Assembly (NCBI GenBank): GCA_022707665.1
Contig: JAKJAE010000006.1
Span: 1 to 5,179, forward strand
DNA: 5,179 bases
Source: Chloroflexota bacterium
GTDB lineage: Bacteria; Chloroflexota; Anaerolineae; B4-G1; SLSP01
Direction of reading: 5' to 3'
The notes under the pieces are model-generated. The model saw only the letters and a program-made list of their open reading frames with translations, ran no database searches and was not told where the DNA came from. Positions 1 through 5,179 of this stretch are shown here, piece after piece. Numbering within the stretch: the first letter of the stretch is position 1; every line of letters begins with the position of its first letter. A program made the translations under genes and the position numbers.

Positions 1-776
1 TCATCGAGGTCAACCGCCGTCGTCGCCGCCTGATCCTTTCGCAGCGTGCCGCTGCCAAGGAATGGCGCGCTACGCGTCGCCAGGACCTTCTCGAGGAGCT
101 TGAGGCCGACCAGGTGCGCCGTGGCCGAATCAGCCAGATCACTGACTTTGGTCTGTTCGTGAACCTCGGTGGTATGGATGGGTTGGTGCACATCTCAGAG
201 CTTTCCTGGGGCCGTATCGAGAACCCCAGTGAGGTGTATCATGTGGGCCAGCGGGTCAAGGTGAAGGTTCTGAGCGTCGATCGTGACCGGCAGAGGATTG
301 CCCTCAGCATCAAGGCGCTTACCCCCGATCCCTGGGAGAGCGTCGTCGAACGATACGCGATCGGCCGCCTGGTTCAGGGTCGCGTAACCCAGGTCGTCGA
401 TTTTGGTGTCTTCATCGAGCTAGAGCCGGGCGTTGAGGGACTGCTTCATAACTCCGAGCTGCGTGACATCGCGCAACGTGAGGAGATGGTCTCAGGTGAG
501 CCTGTCCTGGTGAAGGTCATTCGCGTGGAACCGGAGCGACGTCGTATCGGTCTGAGTGTCCGCCAGGTCCGTCCTGATGAGTGGGAAGAGTGGGCTCTCA
601 CTCAGATCGAGGAGGAACAGGCTACTACGGTCGAGGAAGGCGACGAGGACGAGGATGATGATCTCGATTTCGGCGATGTCGCGCAGGATGTGAGCGCTGA
701 AGTCGATGACAGCGGCGATGGTGATATTGAAGAAGAATCTGTAGATGATGCAGGCGGTGCGGAGTTGGAGGAGTAG
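1..776 (+). CDS. rpsA: 30S ribosomal protein S1, 3' part (5' end outside window)
   Basis: The open frame enters from the left edge (first full codon at 3) and ends at TAG 774-776, giving 257 visible residues. It holds the end of one S1 repeat ([15 protein letters not shown], residues 1-15), then two complete S1/OB-fold repeats at about residues 38-107 ([22 protein letters not shown]) and 122-188 ([23 protein letters not shown]). The second repeat has HNSEL where the family usually has HISEL. S1 proteins bind mRNA on the 30S subunit and help start translation on structured or weakly SD-led messages. The last 56 residues contain 28 Asp/Glu and no Lys/Arg, a long acidic tail not needed for the S1 fold. 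A GTG at 114 could be mistaken for the start, but clear S1 sequence continues upstream of it. Family assignment is firm. That this is the ribosomal S1 rather than another multi-S1 protein is inferred from the tandem repeats and the adjacent infA. Confidence 0.9.
   Translation, partial: IEVNRRRRRLILSQRAAAKEWRATRRQDLLEELEADQVRRGRISQITDFGLFVNLGGMDGLVHISELSWGRIENPSEVYHVGQRVKVKVLSVDRDRQRIALSIKALTPDPWESVVERYAIGRLVQGRVTQVVDFGVFIELEPGVEGLLHNSELRDIAQREEMVSGEPVLVKVIRVEPERRRIGLSVRQVRPDEWEEWALTQIEEEQATTVEEGDEDEDDDLDFGDVAQDVSAEVDDSGDGDIEEESVDDAGGAELEE
767..773 (+). promoter_or_regulatory. Ribosome binding site of infA inside the end of rpsA
   Basis: GGAGGAG at 767-773 is the best Shine-Dalgarno match before the infA ATG at 787, with 13 nt between. 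It is made from the last sense codons of rpsA (Leu-Glu-Glu), so ribosomes finishing rpsA pass over it and the two genes are probably translationally coupled. The spacing is longer than the usual 5-9 nt. No better-placed site is visible. Confidence 0.55.
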
Positions 777-786
777 AGCTGCTCGA

Positions 787-1038
787 ATGACAACCAAGGA
801 AGAAAAGATCGTTGTTGAGGGCTTGGTCGTTGAGGCCTTGCCTGCTACCCAGTTCAAGGTGAAATTGGAGACGGGGCATGTAGTGCTGGCCTACCTCTCC
901 GGCAAGATGCGCAAGTACTACATTCGGATCCTGCTGGGCGATCGTGTGCGGGTGGAGCTCTCTCCCTACGATCTTACGCGCGGTCGCATCGTCTATCGCC
1001 ACAAGAAACTGCGATCGGACGACCTGGAAGAGGCATAG
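787..1038 (+). CDS. infA: Translation initiation factor IF-1
   Basis: The 83-residue product is a single OB-fold protein that sits in the A site of the 30S subunit during initiation, with IF-2 and IF-3. Typical IF-1 blocks are visible: [20 protein letters not shown] (residues 12-31), [17 protein letters not shown] (38-54) and [15 protein letters not shown] (57-71). The ATG at 787 gives the family N-terminus ([12 protein letters not shown]). The ATG at 745 would add 14 unrelated residues and overlap rpsA, so I reject it. The usual length is about 72 residues; the extra 11 or so come from a charged C-terminal extension ([11 protein letters not shown]). The gene follows rpsA by 10 nt and is followed by a hairpin terminator. 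In many bacteria infA lies instead in the spc/alpha ribosomal protein region, so this could be either the only IF-1 gene or a second copy. Confidence 0.95.
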   Translation: MTTKEEKIVVEGLVVEALPATQFKVKLETGHVVLAYLSGKMRKYYIRILLGDRVRVELSPYDLTRGRIVYRHKKLRSDDLEEA

Positions 1039-1064
1039 ATCGCGCAGTCGCACAAGCTCTTTGA

Positions 1065-1100
1065 ACGCCGGCCTTCCCTGAGGGGGCCGGCGTCTTGTTA
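1065..1100 (+). terminator. Hairpin terminator after infA
   Basis: ACGCCGGCC at 1065-1073 pairs perfectly with GGCCGGCGT at 1085-1093, a 9-bp very GC-rich stem. Inside it CCC (1076-1078) can pair with GGG (1082-1084) around a TGA loop, leaving a TT bulge. The tail is CTTGTTA, a weak U tract. It lies 27 nt after the infA stop and before the next gene's ribosome binding site, the expected place for an intrinsic terminator of the rpsA-infA transcript. Confidence 0.75.
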
Positions 1101-1115
1101 GCCATTGTCTGAAGC

Positions 1116-1122
1116 AGGGGGA
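1116..1122 (+). promoter_or_regulatory. Ribosome binding site of the nitroreductase gene
   Basis: AGGGGGA at 1116-1122 lies 7 nt before the GTG at 1130. The spacing is ideal and supports this GTG as the start, as does the family-like N-terminus it gives (MDLYQAILNRRSVRRY). I see no convincing -35/-10 pair between the terminator and this site. Confidence 0.7.
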
Positions 1123-1129
1123 ACCACAC

Positions 1130-1981
1130 GTGGATCTATACCAAGCCATCCTCAACCGGCGGTCTGTTAGGCGCTATCGCAACGAGCCCTTGGATCGGGA
1201 GATGTTGGAGATGGTTGACGATATCGTCGCCCGTGCCCGTCCCCTTTTCCCGGAGAACCGGTTTCGCGTGATGCGGCGCGACGTCGTCAGCGGTGAAGAT
1301 CTCATCGCCGCGATGGGTGGCTATGGCCGCGTGGTCTCCCCGCCGCATTACCTGGTAGCCCATACGATGGGAAATCGGATGCCCCTGGTCGACCTCGGCT
1401 ATCGCCTGGAGCAGATTTGCGTGCAGATGGTGCAGTTGGGTATCAGTGTCTGCTTCATAGGAAGCCTGGGGCGAGAGAACAACGTGCGGATCCGCTTCAG
1501 ACTGCCGCGCGGTGGCCGCACCGGCGCATTTCTCCTCTTTGGGCACGCAGCGGAGACGGTGACAGGCCGGACGATCAATGCCGTGATTCGCCGTGCCTCC
1601 GGGGGGGTGACCCGGCTAAAGCCGGAGGAAATCTACTTTGATGGATCGTTCGACAGGCCTGCCCCTCCGGCGAAGCACTTGACCAAACTGATCGAGGCGG
1701 CGCGACGCGCGCCATCGTCGAACAATGCCCAACCCTGGCGCTTCCTCTGGCGAGACGATACCCTCTGGCTCTTGCTACACAAAAGGAATGCCCGCTATGG
1801 CGGCAATCCCGTGCTTCAGGAGTACCGTTACTTCGATGGTGGCATCTGTATGGCCAACCTGATGTTGGCGATCGAAGCTCTGGATCTGCCGGGAGAGATC
1901 AGCCTAGTTCAAAATACTGACCTTCCCATTCCAGCGTCCCCTGAGACGCTTGAGCCGCTGGCGAAGGTGGTGCTGAACTGA
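1130..1981 (+). CDS. Nitroreductase-fold flavoprotein (TM1586-like)
   Basis: This 283-residue protein has the hallmarks of the nitroreductase superfamily, FMN enzymes that use NAD(P)H to reduce nitro, quinone or other electron-poor substrates. The N-terminal AILNRRSVRRY (residues 6-16) is the usual phosphate/FMN-binding opening. A second block, AARRAPSSNNAQPWRF (190-205), matches the conserved Ala-Pro-Ser...Asn...Gln-Pro-Trp segment. DGGICMANLMLAIEALDLPG (236-255) is the typical helix near the active site. The order, with the FMN opening and a separate APS-QPW block far downstream, resembles the TM1586-type putative nitroreductases, which pack a two-half fold into one chain. This subfamily call is from memory of the family, not a search. 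The substrate is unknown. The gene stands alone after the infA terminator and ends 19 nt from the convergent recF stop. There is no signal peptide or membrane segment, so it is cytoplasmic. Confidence 0.85.
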   Translation: MDLYQAILNRRSVRRYRNEPLDREMLEMVDDIVARARPLFPENRFRVMRRDVVSGEDLIAAMGGYGRVVSPPHYLVAHTMGNRMPLVDLGYRLEQICVQMVQLGISVCFIGSLGRENNVRIRFRLPRGGRTGAFLLFGHAAETVTGRTINAVIRRASGGVTRLKPEEIYFDGSFDRPAPPAKHLTKLIEAARRAPSSNNAQPWRFLWRDDTLWLLLHKRNARYGGNPVLQEYRYFDGGICMANLMLAIEALDLPGEISLVQNTDLPIPASPETLEPLAKVVLN

Positions 1982-1997
1982 CGTCGTTCTGCGACGT
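1981..1997. terminator. Small hairpin between convergent genes, possible two-way terminator
   Basis: ACGTCG (1981-1986) and CGACGT (1992-1997) form a perfect 6-bp stem with loop TTCTG. The hairpin fills the gap between the nitroreductase stop (its last base is the stem's first) and the recF stop at 2001-2003. The location suits termination of both transcripts. However, the stem is short and no T run follows on either strand, so it could equally be chance. Confidence 0.3.
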
Positions 1998-2000
1998 GGA

Positions 2001-3215
2001 CTAGGGTGACTCGAGGGGCGTTACGATGCCTTCGGATACACGGAAGGTGGTCGTGTGCTTCCGGAAGCTGCCCGGAAACAGGTCGGCATCGGTCGTCGCC
2101 AGAATCGTCTGCTCTACACCACTGAGCAGATCGAGCAAGTAGCTACGCCGGGCGCGGTCAAGTTCGGCAAGGACCTCATCGAGGAGCAAAACCGGAGATT
2201 CCCCCGTTGTCTGTTCGAGCCAGCGCAGTTCGGCCAGGTGCAGGGCCAATACCGTGGTTCGTTGCTGCCCGCGCGAGCCGAAGATGCCCATATCGCGCTC
2301 GTTGGAGATGAAGCGCATCTCGTCGCGGTGTGGGCCGACCAGGGTCATTCCCCTCTCGATCTCGTGGCGACGCCTGTGCGCCAGTGCCTCCCGATAGGCC
2401 TCATAGAGTGCTTCAACATCCACCGGAGGCTCCGGTTCGGTCTCGGGGAGCAGTCCCATCTGGTAGTCGGAATCTGGCGGGCGCACCGGGTCGAAATTGG
2501 GCTCGTATTGCAGCCTGAGCCAGGCTTGCCCCCCGGTCAGCTCGCGGTGCAGCCGGTCGACATGCACAGTGAGCTCGCGAATCACGCGCCTGCGGTAGAG
2601 CGAGACGGTGACACCGGTGCGGACGAGGCGCTCTTCCAGGGGCACCAGTTGCATCGGATCGCCTCCCCGTCGCCGCAGATGGCGCAGGAGTGCATTGCGT
2701 CGTGAGACTGCCTGGCGGTAGGCTGCGTACACTTCGACATAGGTCGGGTAGACCTGTGAGAGCAGATTGTCGAGATAGTGACGACGCCCGACGGGGGGCC
2801 CATGGACCAAGTCCAGGTCCTCGGGCAGGAATAGCACGACGTTCAGATGGCCTGCGAGATTGGACCGGCGCACCGGTCGCTGGTCGATGCGCACGCTCTT
2901 CTGCAAGCGCTGGTGGCCATTGGATGTCGGTTTTCGCTCGATGGCGATTTCGAGCGTCTCCGCCCGATTGCGCCGCACCACCTCAGCGCTTACGTGCGAG
3001 AAAGGCAAGCTTGCCTCCTCGGCGCCCCAATGGATGACCTGTTGGTCGACGGTAGTCAATGGTGAAGAGCCAATGGCCAGGAAAGCAATCGCTTCGAGAA
3101 GGCTGGTCTTGCCCTGTGCGTTGGCTCCCAGGAGCAAGATGGGGCCTGCGGGGAGATCCAGCTCCAGCCGGTTATAGGTGCGGAATTGGCGCAGGCTCAG
3201 GCTTCGGATTCGCAT
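2001..3215 (-). CDS. recF: DNA replication and repair protein RecF
   Basis: The 404-residue protein is a full-length SMC/ABC-like ATPase that acts with RecO and RecR to load RecA on single-strand gaps and to help stalled forks. Visible motifs in order: the RecF N-terminus with LRQFRTY (8-14); Walker A GANAQGKTS (30-38); the family block FLPEDLDLVHGPPVGRRHYLD (129-149); PHRDE (295-299); the ABC signature FGSRGQQRT (312-320); Walker B with D-loop VLLLDEVLAELD (342-353); and a late TTDAD (374-378). A proline- and acid-rich stretch at about 255-266 is probably a loop. The ATG at 3215 is secure: an in-frame TAG lies 15 nt upstream with no other start between. There is no Shine-Dalgarno sequence. 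recF is often next to dnaA/dnaN or gyrB; here it stands alone, convergent with a nitroreductase and divergent from a regulator fragment. Confidence 0.97.
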   Translation of the reverse strand: MRIRSLSLRQFRTYNRLELDLPAGPILLLGANAQGKTSLLEAIAFLAIGSSPLTTVDQQVIHWGAEEASLPFSHVSAEVVRRNRAETLEIAIERKPTSNGHQRLQKSVRIDQRPVRRSNLAGHLNVVLFLPEDLDLVHGPPVGRRHYLDNLLSQVYPTYVEVYAAYRQAVSRRNALLRHLRRRGGDPMQLVPLEERLVRTGVTVSLYRRRVIRELTVHVDRLHRELTGGQAWLRLQYEPNFDPVRPPDSDYQMGLLPETEPEPPVDVEALYEAYREALAHRRRHEIERGMTLVGPHRDEMRFISNERDMGIFGSRGQQRTTVLALHLAELRWLEQTTGESPVLLLDEVLAELDRARRSYLLDLLSGVEQTILATTDADLFPGSFRKHTTTFRVSEGIVTPLESP

Positions 3216-3224
3216 CGGAAGCGT

Positions 3225-3252
3225 ATTCTAGCATGGGCGCATGCAAGCTCAA
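3225..3252 (-). promoter_or_regulatory. Candidate recF promoter
   Basis: Reading the minus strand, TTGAGC (3252-3247; 4/6 to TTGACA) is followed after 16 nt by TAGAAT (3230-3225; 5/6 to TATAAT), preceded by TGC, giving an extended -10. The -10 box ends 9 nt before the recF ATG. Transcription starting about 7 nt below the box would give a leader of only about 2-3 nt, which fits the absence of a ribosome binding site. Confidence 0.6.
3231..3244. repeat. Inverted repeat inside the recF promoter spacer
   Basis: GCATG (3231-3235) and CATGC (3240-3244) form a perfect 5-bp inverted repeat with a 4-nt gap. It lies entirely between the -35 and -10 boxes of the candidate recF promoter. The location is what an operator would show, but a repeat this short is not rare by chance. 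Confidence 0.3.
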
Positions 3253-3321
3253 GAGTAGTGACCACGCCTGATCTCCGCTTACTCTGGACCCTGGACTCCA
3301 GATCCCGGACATTGGTGCGCC

Positions 3322-3810
3322 ATGATAGATACGAAGCCCTTCGGTATGCGTGAGCTGATTGCGCGTGTACGGGCGCTCTTGCGACGTGTGGAGCGCGTTG
3401 AGGCAATGGTCGAGGCTGATCGTGCACGGGCAGAAGCCCAACTGGTGTTCGGCGCATTGACTCTTGAACCCGAAGGATATCGGGCGACCTTGAACGGACA
3501 TGAGCTGGATCTGACACGCACCGAGTTCGAACTCCTGCACCTGTTGATGCGCAACCCTGGGCGTGCCTTCAGCCGCGACTATCTGCTCGATGCTGTCTGG
3601 GGTGAGACGTATGTCGTGGGGGATCGGTCTGTCGACAATGCAGTCCTTCGCCTGCGCCGGAAACTCGGCAGCCTTGCCGATGCGATCGAGACGGTCTGGG
3701 GTGTGGGGTACCGGCTGAGTACACGCCCTGTTGGCAAGCACCCGGAGGGAGCATGCCCGGATGGTGGGGGGCCAGGGATGAGTCCACACCGCCTGGACCG
3801 CTTGGCCTGA
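3322..3810 (+). CDS. OmpR-family response regulator lacking its receiver domain (probable remnant)
   Basis: The 162-residue frame keeps only the last strand and helix of a receiver domain: TKPFGMRELIARVRALLRR (residues 4-22), including the conserved Lys-Pro. A linker follows (23-42), then a complete winged-helix DNA-binding domain (43-132): LTRTEFELLHLLMRNPGR (64-81), recognition helix RSVDNAVLRLRRKL (102-115) and wing IETVWGVGYRL (122-132). About 100 residues carrying the phosphoacceptor Asp are missing. They cannot lie upstream: an in-frame TGA is at 3259-3261 and recF begins at 3215 on the other strand. The ATG at 3322 has no ribosome binding site. The wing has Trp126 where the family nearly always has Arg (VRGxGYR), one base away (CGG to TGG). 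After the wing come about 30 unconserved residues. I judge it a decayed regulator. A functional receiver-less DNA-binding protein is the alternative. Confidence 0.7.
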   Translation: MIDTKPFGMRELIARVRALLRRVERVEAMVEADRARAEAQLVFGALTLEPEGYRATLNGHELDLTRTEFELLHLLMRNPGRAFSRDYLLDAVWGETYVVGDRSVDNAVLRLRRKLGSLADAIETVWGVGYRLSTRPVGKHPEGACPDGGGPGMSPHRLDRLA

Positions 3811-3818
3811 GCTGAGGT

Positions 3819-4216
3819 ATGGAGGCTAGGGCGAAACGGTCCTCCTTCTTCCTTGGTGCGACGATCGTCAGGGCATTGGCAGAGACATGGTCGCTTGGTC
3901 TTTGTGCGCTCTCCGGCCTGGAGCTGACCTCGGCAGCCACTGACACGCAGGCGCCCCTCGGCACCGTTGCTCTCGTCGTCTAGCTGGCCGCTCTGTGGAA
4001 CGCCGTACGCTTGCGAGTTCCTGACAGGGAAAGCCCGGTTCGCCATCTCTGGTATGAAGCGCATGCCGCGCTGCTCCTCAGCCCGGTAGGTGCAGGCCTG
4101 TGGCTTGCGGTTTTCTGGGCATTGGGAAGGGCGGTTGGGCCTGGCTATGCGCCGTTGGGTTCGGCAGGTCCTACTCTCCTCATTTTGTCAGCGTCGTTCT
4201 TCTTCCTTATCTTGCT
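3819..4216 (+). pseudogene. Possible small membrane protein gene interrupted by an in-frame TAG
   Basis: From ATG 3819, 8 nt after the regulator stop, one frame runs 54 codons to TAG 3981-3983 and resumes in the same frame to about 4216. Joined, it reads as roughly four hydrophobic segments: FFLGATIVRALAETWSLGL; LGTVALVV-stop-LAALWNAV, in which the TAG splits a hydrophobic run; AALLLSPVGAGLWLAVFWAL; and LLILSASFFFLILL followed by RTRSS, an inside-positive end. Third codon positions are GC-rich in both halves, as in the neighbours. After about 4216 the frame enters the ABC ATPase gene out of phase. TAG ends rpsA, infA and recF here, so recoding is unlikely. I do not recognise the family. It may be the membrane part of a lost sensor kinase or an unrelated small protein. 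The reading is tentative, and noncoding sequence cannot be excluded. This entry covers the stretch without an intact gene at 3811-4099. Confidence 0.35.
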
Positions 4217-5083
4217 GCGGACGCGGTCAAGCTGCGTGTTCCGCGCGGGAGTGTCTATGGTTTTGTCGGCCCAAATGGTGCGGGCAAGACGACAACGATC
4301 CGCATGTTGCTCGGGTTGATTCGCTCGGATGCTGGGGCGATCGAATTATTGGGCACGCCGTTGCGAGAGCACAGGCGCGATTGTCTGCGCAACGTCGGAG
4401 CGCTCGTGGAGGCGCCTTCTCTCTACTCACACCTGACGGGGCGCGAGAACCTTGAGCTGACGCGTCGACTGACTGGCGCAACCAGAGCTACGGTCGATCG
4501 CGCGATTGAGGTCGTCAAACTGACAGACTCAGCGGATCGCAAGGTACGGACCTATTCGCTGGGCATGAAGCAGCGTCTGGGTTTGGCCCTCGCGTTGCTT
4601 GGTGATCCGGATCTTCTGATCCTGGATGAGCCCACGAATGGTCTGGATCCTGCCGGGATCCGGGAGATTCGACAGTTGATACGTGATCTGCCAGGGGCCC
4701 ACGGGGTCATCGTCTTCCTGTCGAGCCACCTCCTGGCGGAGGTCGAGCAGGTAGCTACGCACATTGGTATCTTGCACCAGGGCTGCCTGCGGTACCAGGG
4801 CACTCTGGAAGCACTCCATGCTGAGGTCGACAACCGTGTCATGCTGGGAGTCGACCAGCCCGAGAATGCCGAGCACGTTCTGCGCCGGGCGGGATGGACT
4901 GCGCACCGGAGTGGCAACAACGGCCATGTCTGGGCCTCGGTGAATGGCATCTCGGATGCCTCGATGATCAACGTCCAGTTGACGGCAACTGGGGTCAACG
5001 TTTACGAGCTCAACGTCGTTCAACCAACGCTGGAAGACATCTTCCTGCAAGTGACCGGTGAGGAAGCGGGACTGCTGCAATGA
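4100..5083 (+). CDS. ABC transporter ATP-binding protein, BcrA/LanF-like, with abnormal N-terminus
   Basis: This is the ATPase half of an ABC-2-type exporter. Counting from GTG 4100: Walker A GPNGAGKTT (57-65); a Glu at the Q-loop position in GALVEAPSLYSHLTGRENL (100-118); signature YSLGMKQRLG (152-161); Walker B LLILDEPTNGLDP (172-184); H-loop His in LSSHLLAEVEQ (207-217); C-terminal LEDIFLQVTG (311-320). A Glu Q-loop with SLGMK is typical of BcrA and lantibiotic-immunity (LanF) ATPases, so peptide-antibiotic export is a reasonable guess. Homology begins only at about residue 39 (AADAVKLRVPRGSVYGF). The usual opening with LTKRFG and the A-loop aromatic is absent, replaced by residues not resembling any ABC protein. 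The only upstream start candidate is GTG 4100, with a weak TAGGTG 7 nt before it. The catalytic core is otherwise intact. The stop overlaps the permease ATG. Confidence 0.85.
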   Translation: MACGFLGIGKGGWAWLCAVGFGRSYSPHFVSVVLLPYLAADAVKLRVPRGSVYGFVGPNGAGKTTTIRMLLGLIRSDAGAIELLGTPLREHRRDCLRNVGALVEAPSLYSHLTGRENLELTRRLTGATRATVDRAIEVVKLTDSADRKVRTYSLGMKQRLGLALALLGDPDLLILDEPTNGLDPAGIREIRQLIRDLPGAHGVIVFLSSHLLAEVEQVATHIGILHQGCLRYQGTLEALHAEVDNRVMLGVDQPENAEHVLRRAGWTAHRSGNNGHVWASVNGISDASMINVQLTATGVNVYELNVVQPTLEDIFLQVTGEEAGLLQ

Positions 5084-5179
5084 ACGCCATGGTCTGCGAG
5101 ATCCCGCGTGTGTTGCGCGCGGAACGCCTGAAGATGAAGGGGACGCTTGCCTTCTGGCTGGCTCTGATTGCGCCGGCGG
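5080..5179 (+). CDS. ABC-2-type permease, N-terminus only (runs off window)
   Basis: Only 33 residues are visible. ATG 5080-5082 overlaps the ATPase stop TGA 5081-5083 (ATGA), a classic sign of translational coupling between transporter halves. GAGGAAG at 5060-5066 or GCGGGA at 5066-5071 could serve as ribosome binding site. A second in-frame ATG at 5089 is possible. The segment RVLRAERLKMKGTLAFWLAL (residues 10-29) has the basic stretch leading into the first membrane helix that is common in ABC-2 permeases of the bacitracin/lantibiotic type. With the ATPase it would form the export complex in the cytoplasmic membrane. Function is inferred from the neighbour as much as from its own sequence. 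Confidence 0.75.
   Translation, partial: MNAMVCEIPRVLRAERLKMKGTLAFWLALIAPA

Noticed and set aside
745..786. Upstream ATG start for infA
   Set aside because: It would add 14 residues absent from IF-1 proteins and overlap rpsA; ATG 787 gives the family N-terminus.
625..1155. 176-codon open frame on the - strand over rpsA-infA
   Set aside because: It is antisense to two conserved genes and crosses the terminator. Its His/Arg-rich end is the mirror of the acidic S1 tail codons.
2055..2705. 216-codon open frame on the + strand opposite recF
   Set aside because: It is fully antisense to recF, which has all family motifs. The product has no recognisable domain, and long antisense frames are common in GC-rich genes.
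3284..3301. CTGGAC direct repeat and CTGGACTCCAG palindrome just before the regulator fragment
   Set aside because: Short and without a T run or a matching site elsewhere in the window; it might mark a rearrangement end but nothing supports this.
3172..3789. 205-codon open frame on the - strand over the regulator fragment and the recF start
   Set aside because: The + strand frame has a clear winged-helix domain. The antisense product is low in recognisable features and would overlap the recF 5' end and promoter.
3981..3983. TAG read as an amino acid (recoding)
   Set aside because: rpsA, infA and recF all end in TAG in this window, so TAG is an ordinary stop; a nonsense mutation is simpler.

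Overview
This is a GC-rich bacterial window. The left two thirds hold housekeeping genes and the right third holds a transporter/regulator locus that looks partly broken. The organism cannot be named from the sequence. High GC, GTG starts, an S1-IF-1 gene pair, a TM1586-type nitroreductase and a stand-alone recF would fit a Chloroflexota (Thermomicrobia-like) lineage, but that is a weak inference.

Region 1 (1-1100, + strand): the 3' end of the ribosomal protein S1 gene (rpsA) with two full S1 repeats and a very acidic tail. It is followed after 10 nt by infA (translation initiation factor IF-1), whose ribosome binding site lies inside the end of rpsA. A strong GC hairpin at 1065-1093 closes this translation unit. 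Region 2 (1116-1981, +): a nitroreductase-fold flavoprotein gene with a good ribosome binding site and a GTG start. It converges on recF with only 19 nt between the two stop codons, and a small hairpin sits there. Region 3 (2001-3252, - strand): full-length recF with all its ATPase motifs, driven by a recognisable promoter placed so close to the ATG that the mRNA is predicted to be nearly leaderless.

Region 4 (3253-5179, +): an OmpR-type response regulator that has lost almost its whole receiver domain; a hydrophobic reading frame resembling a small membrane protein but cut by an in-frame TAG; an ABC-2-type ATPase of the BcrA/LanF kind whose first conserved strand is missing and whose upstream sequence runs into the membrane frame out of phase; and the start of the partner permease, overlapping the ATPase stop by ATGA. 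The gene order resembles modules in which a two-component system controls an ABC exporter for peptide-antibiotic resistance. Here the sensor kinase is absent and two 5' ends are lost, so I read it as a rearranged or decaying locus, or possibly an assembly error, rather than a new system.

I did not see CRISPR repeats, tRNA or rRNA genes, transposase genes or attachment sites. The most useful leads are the three linked oddities between 3300 and 4220.
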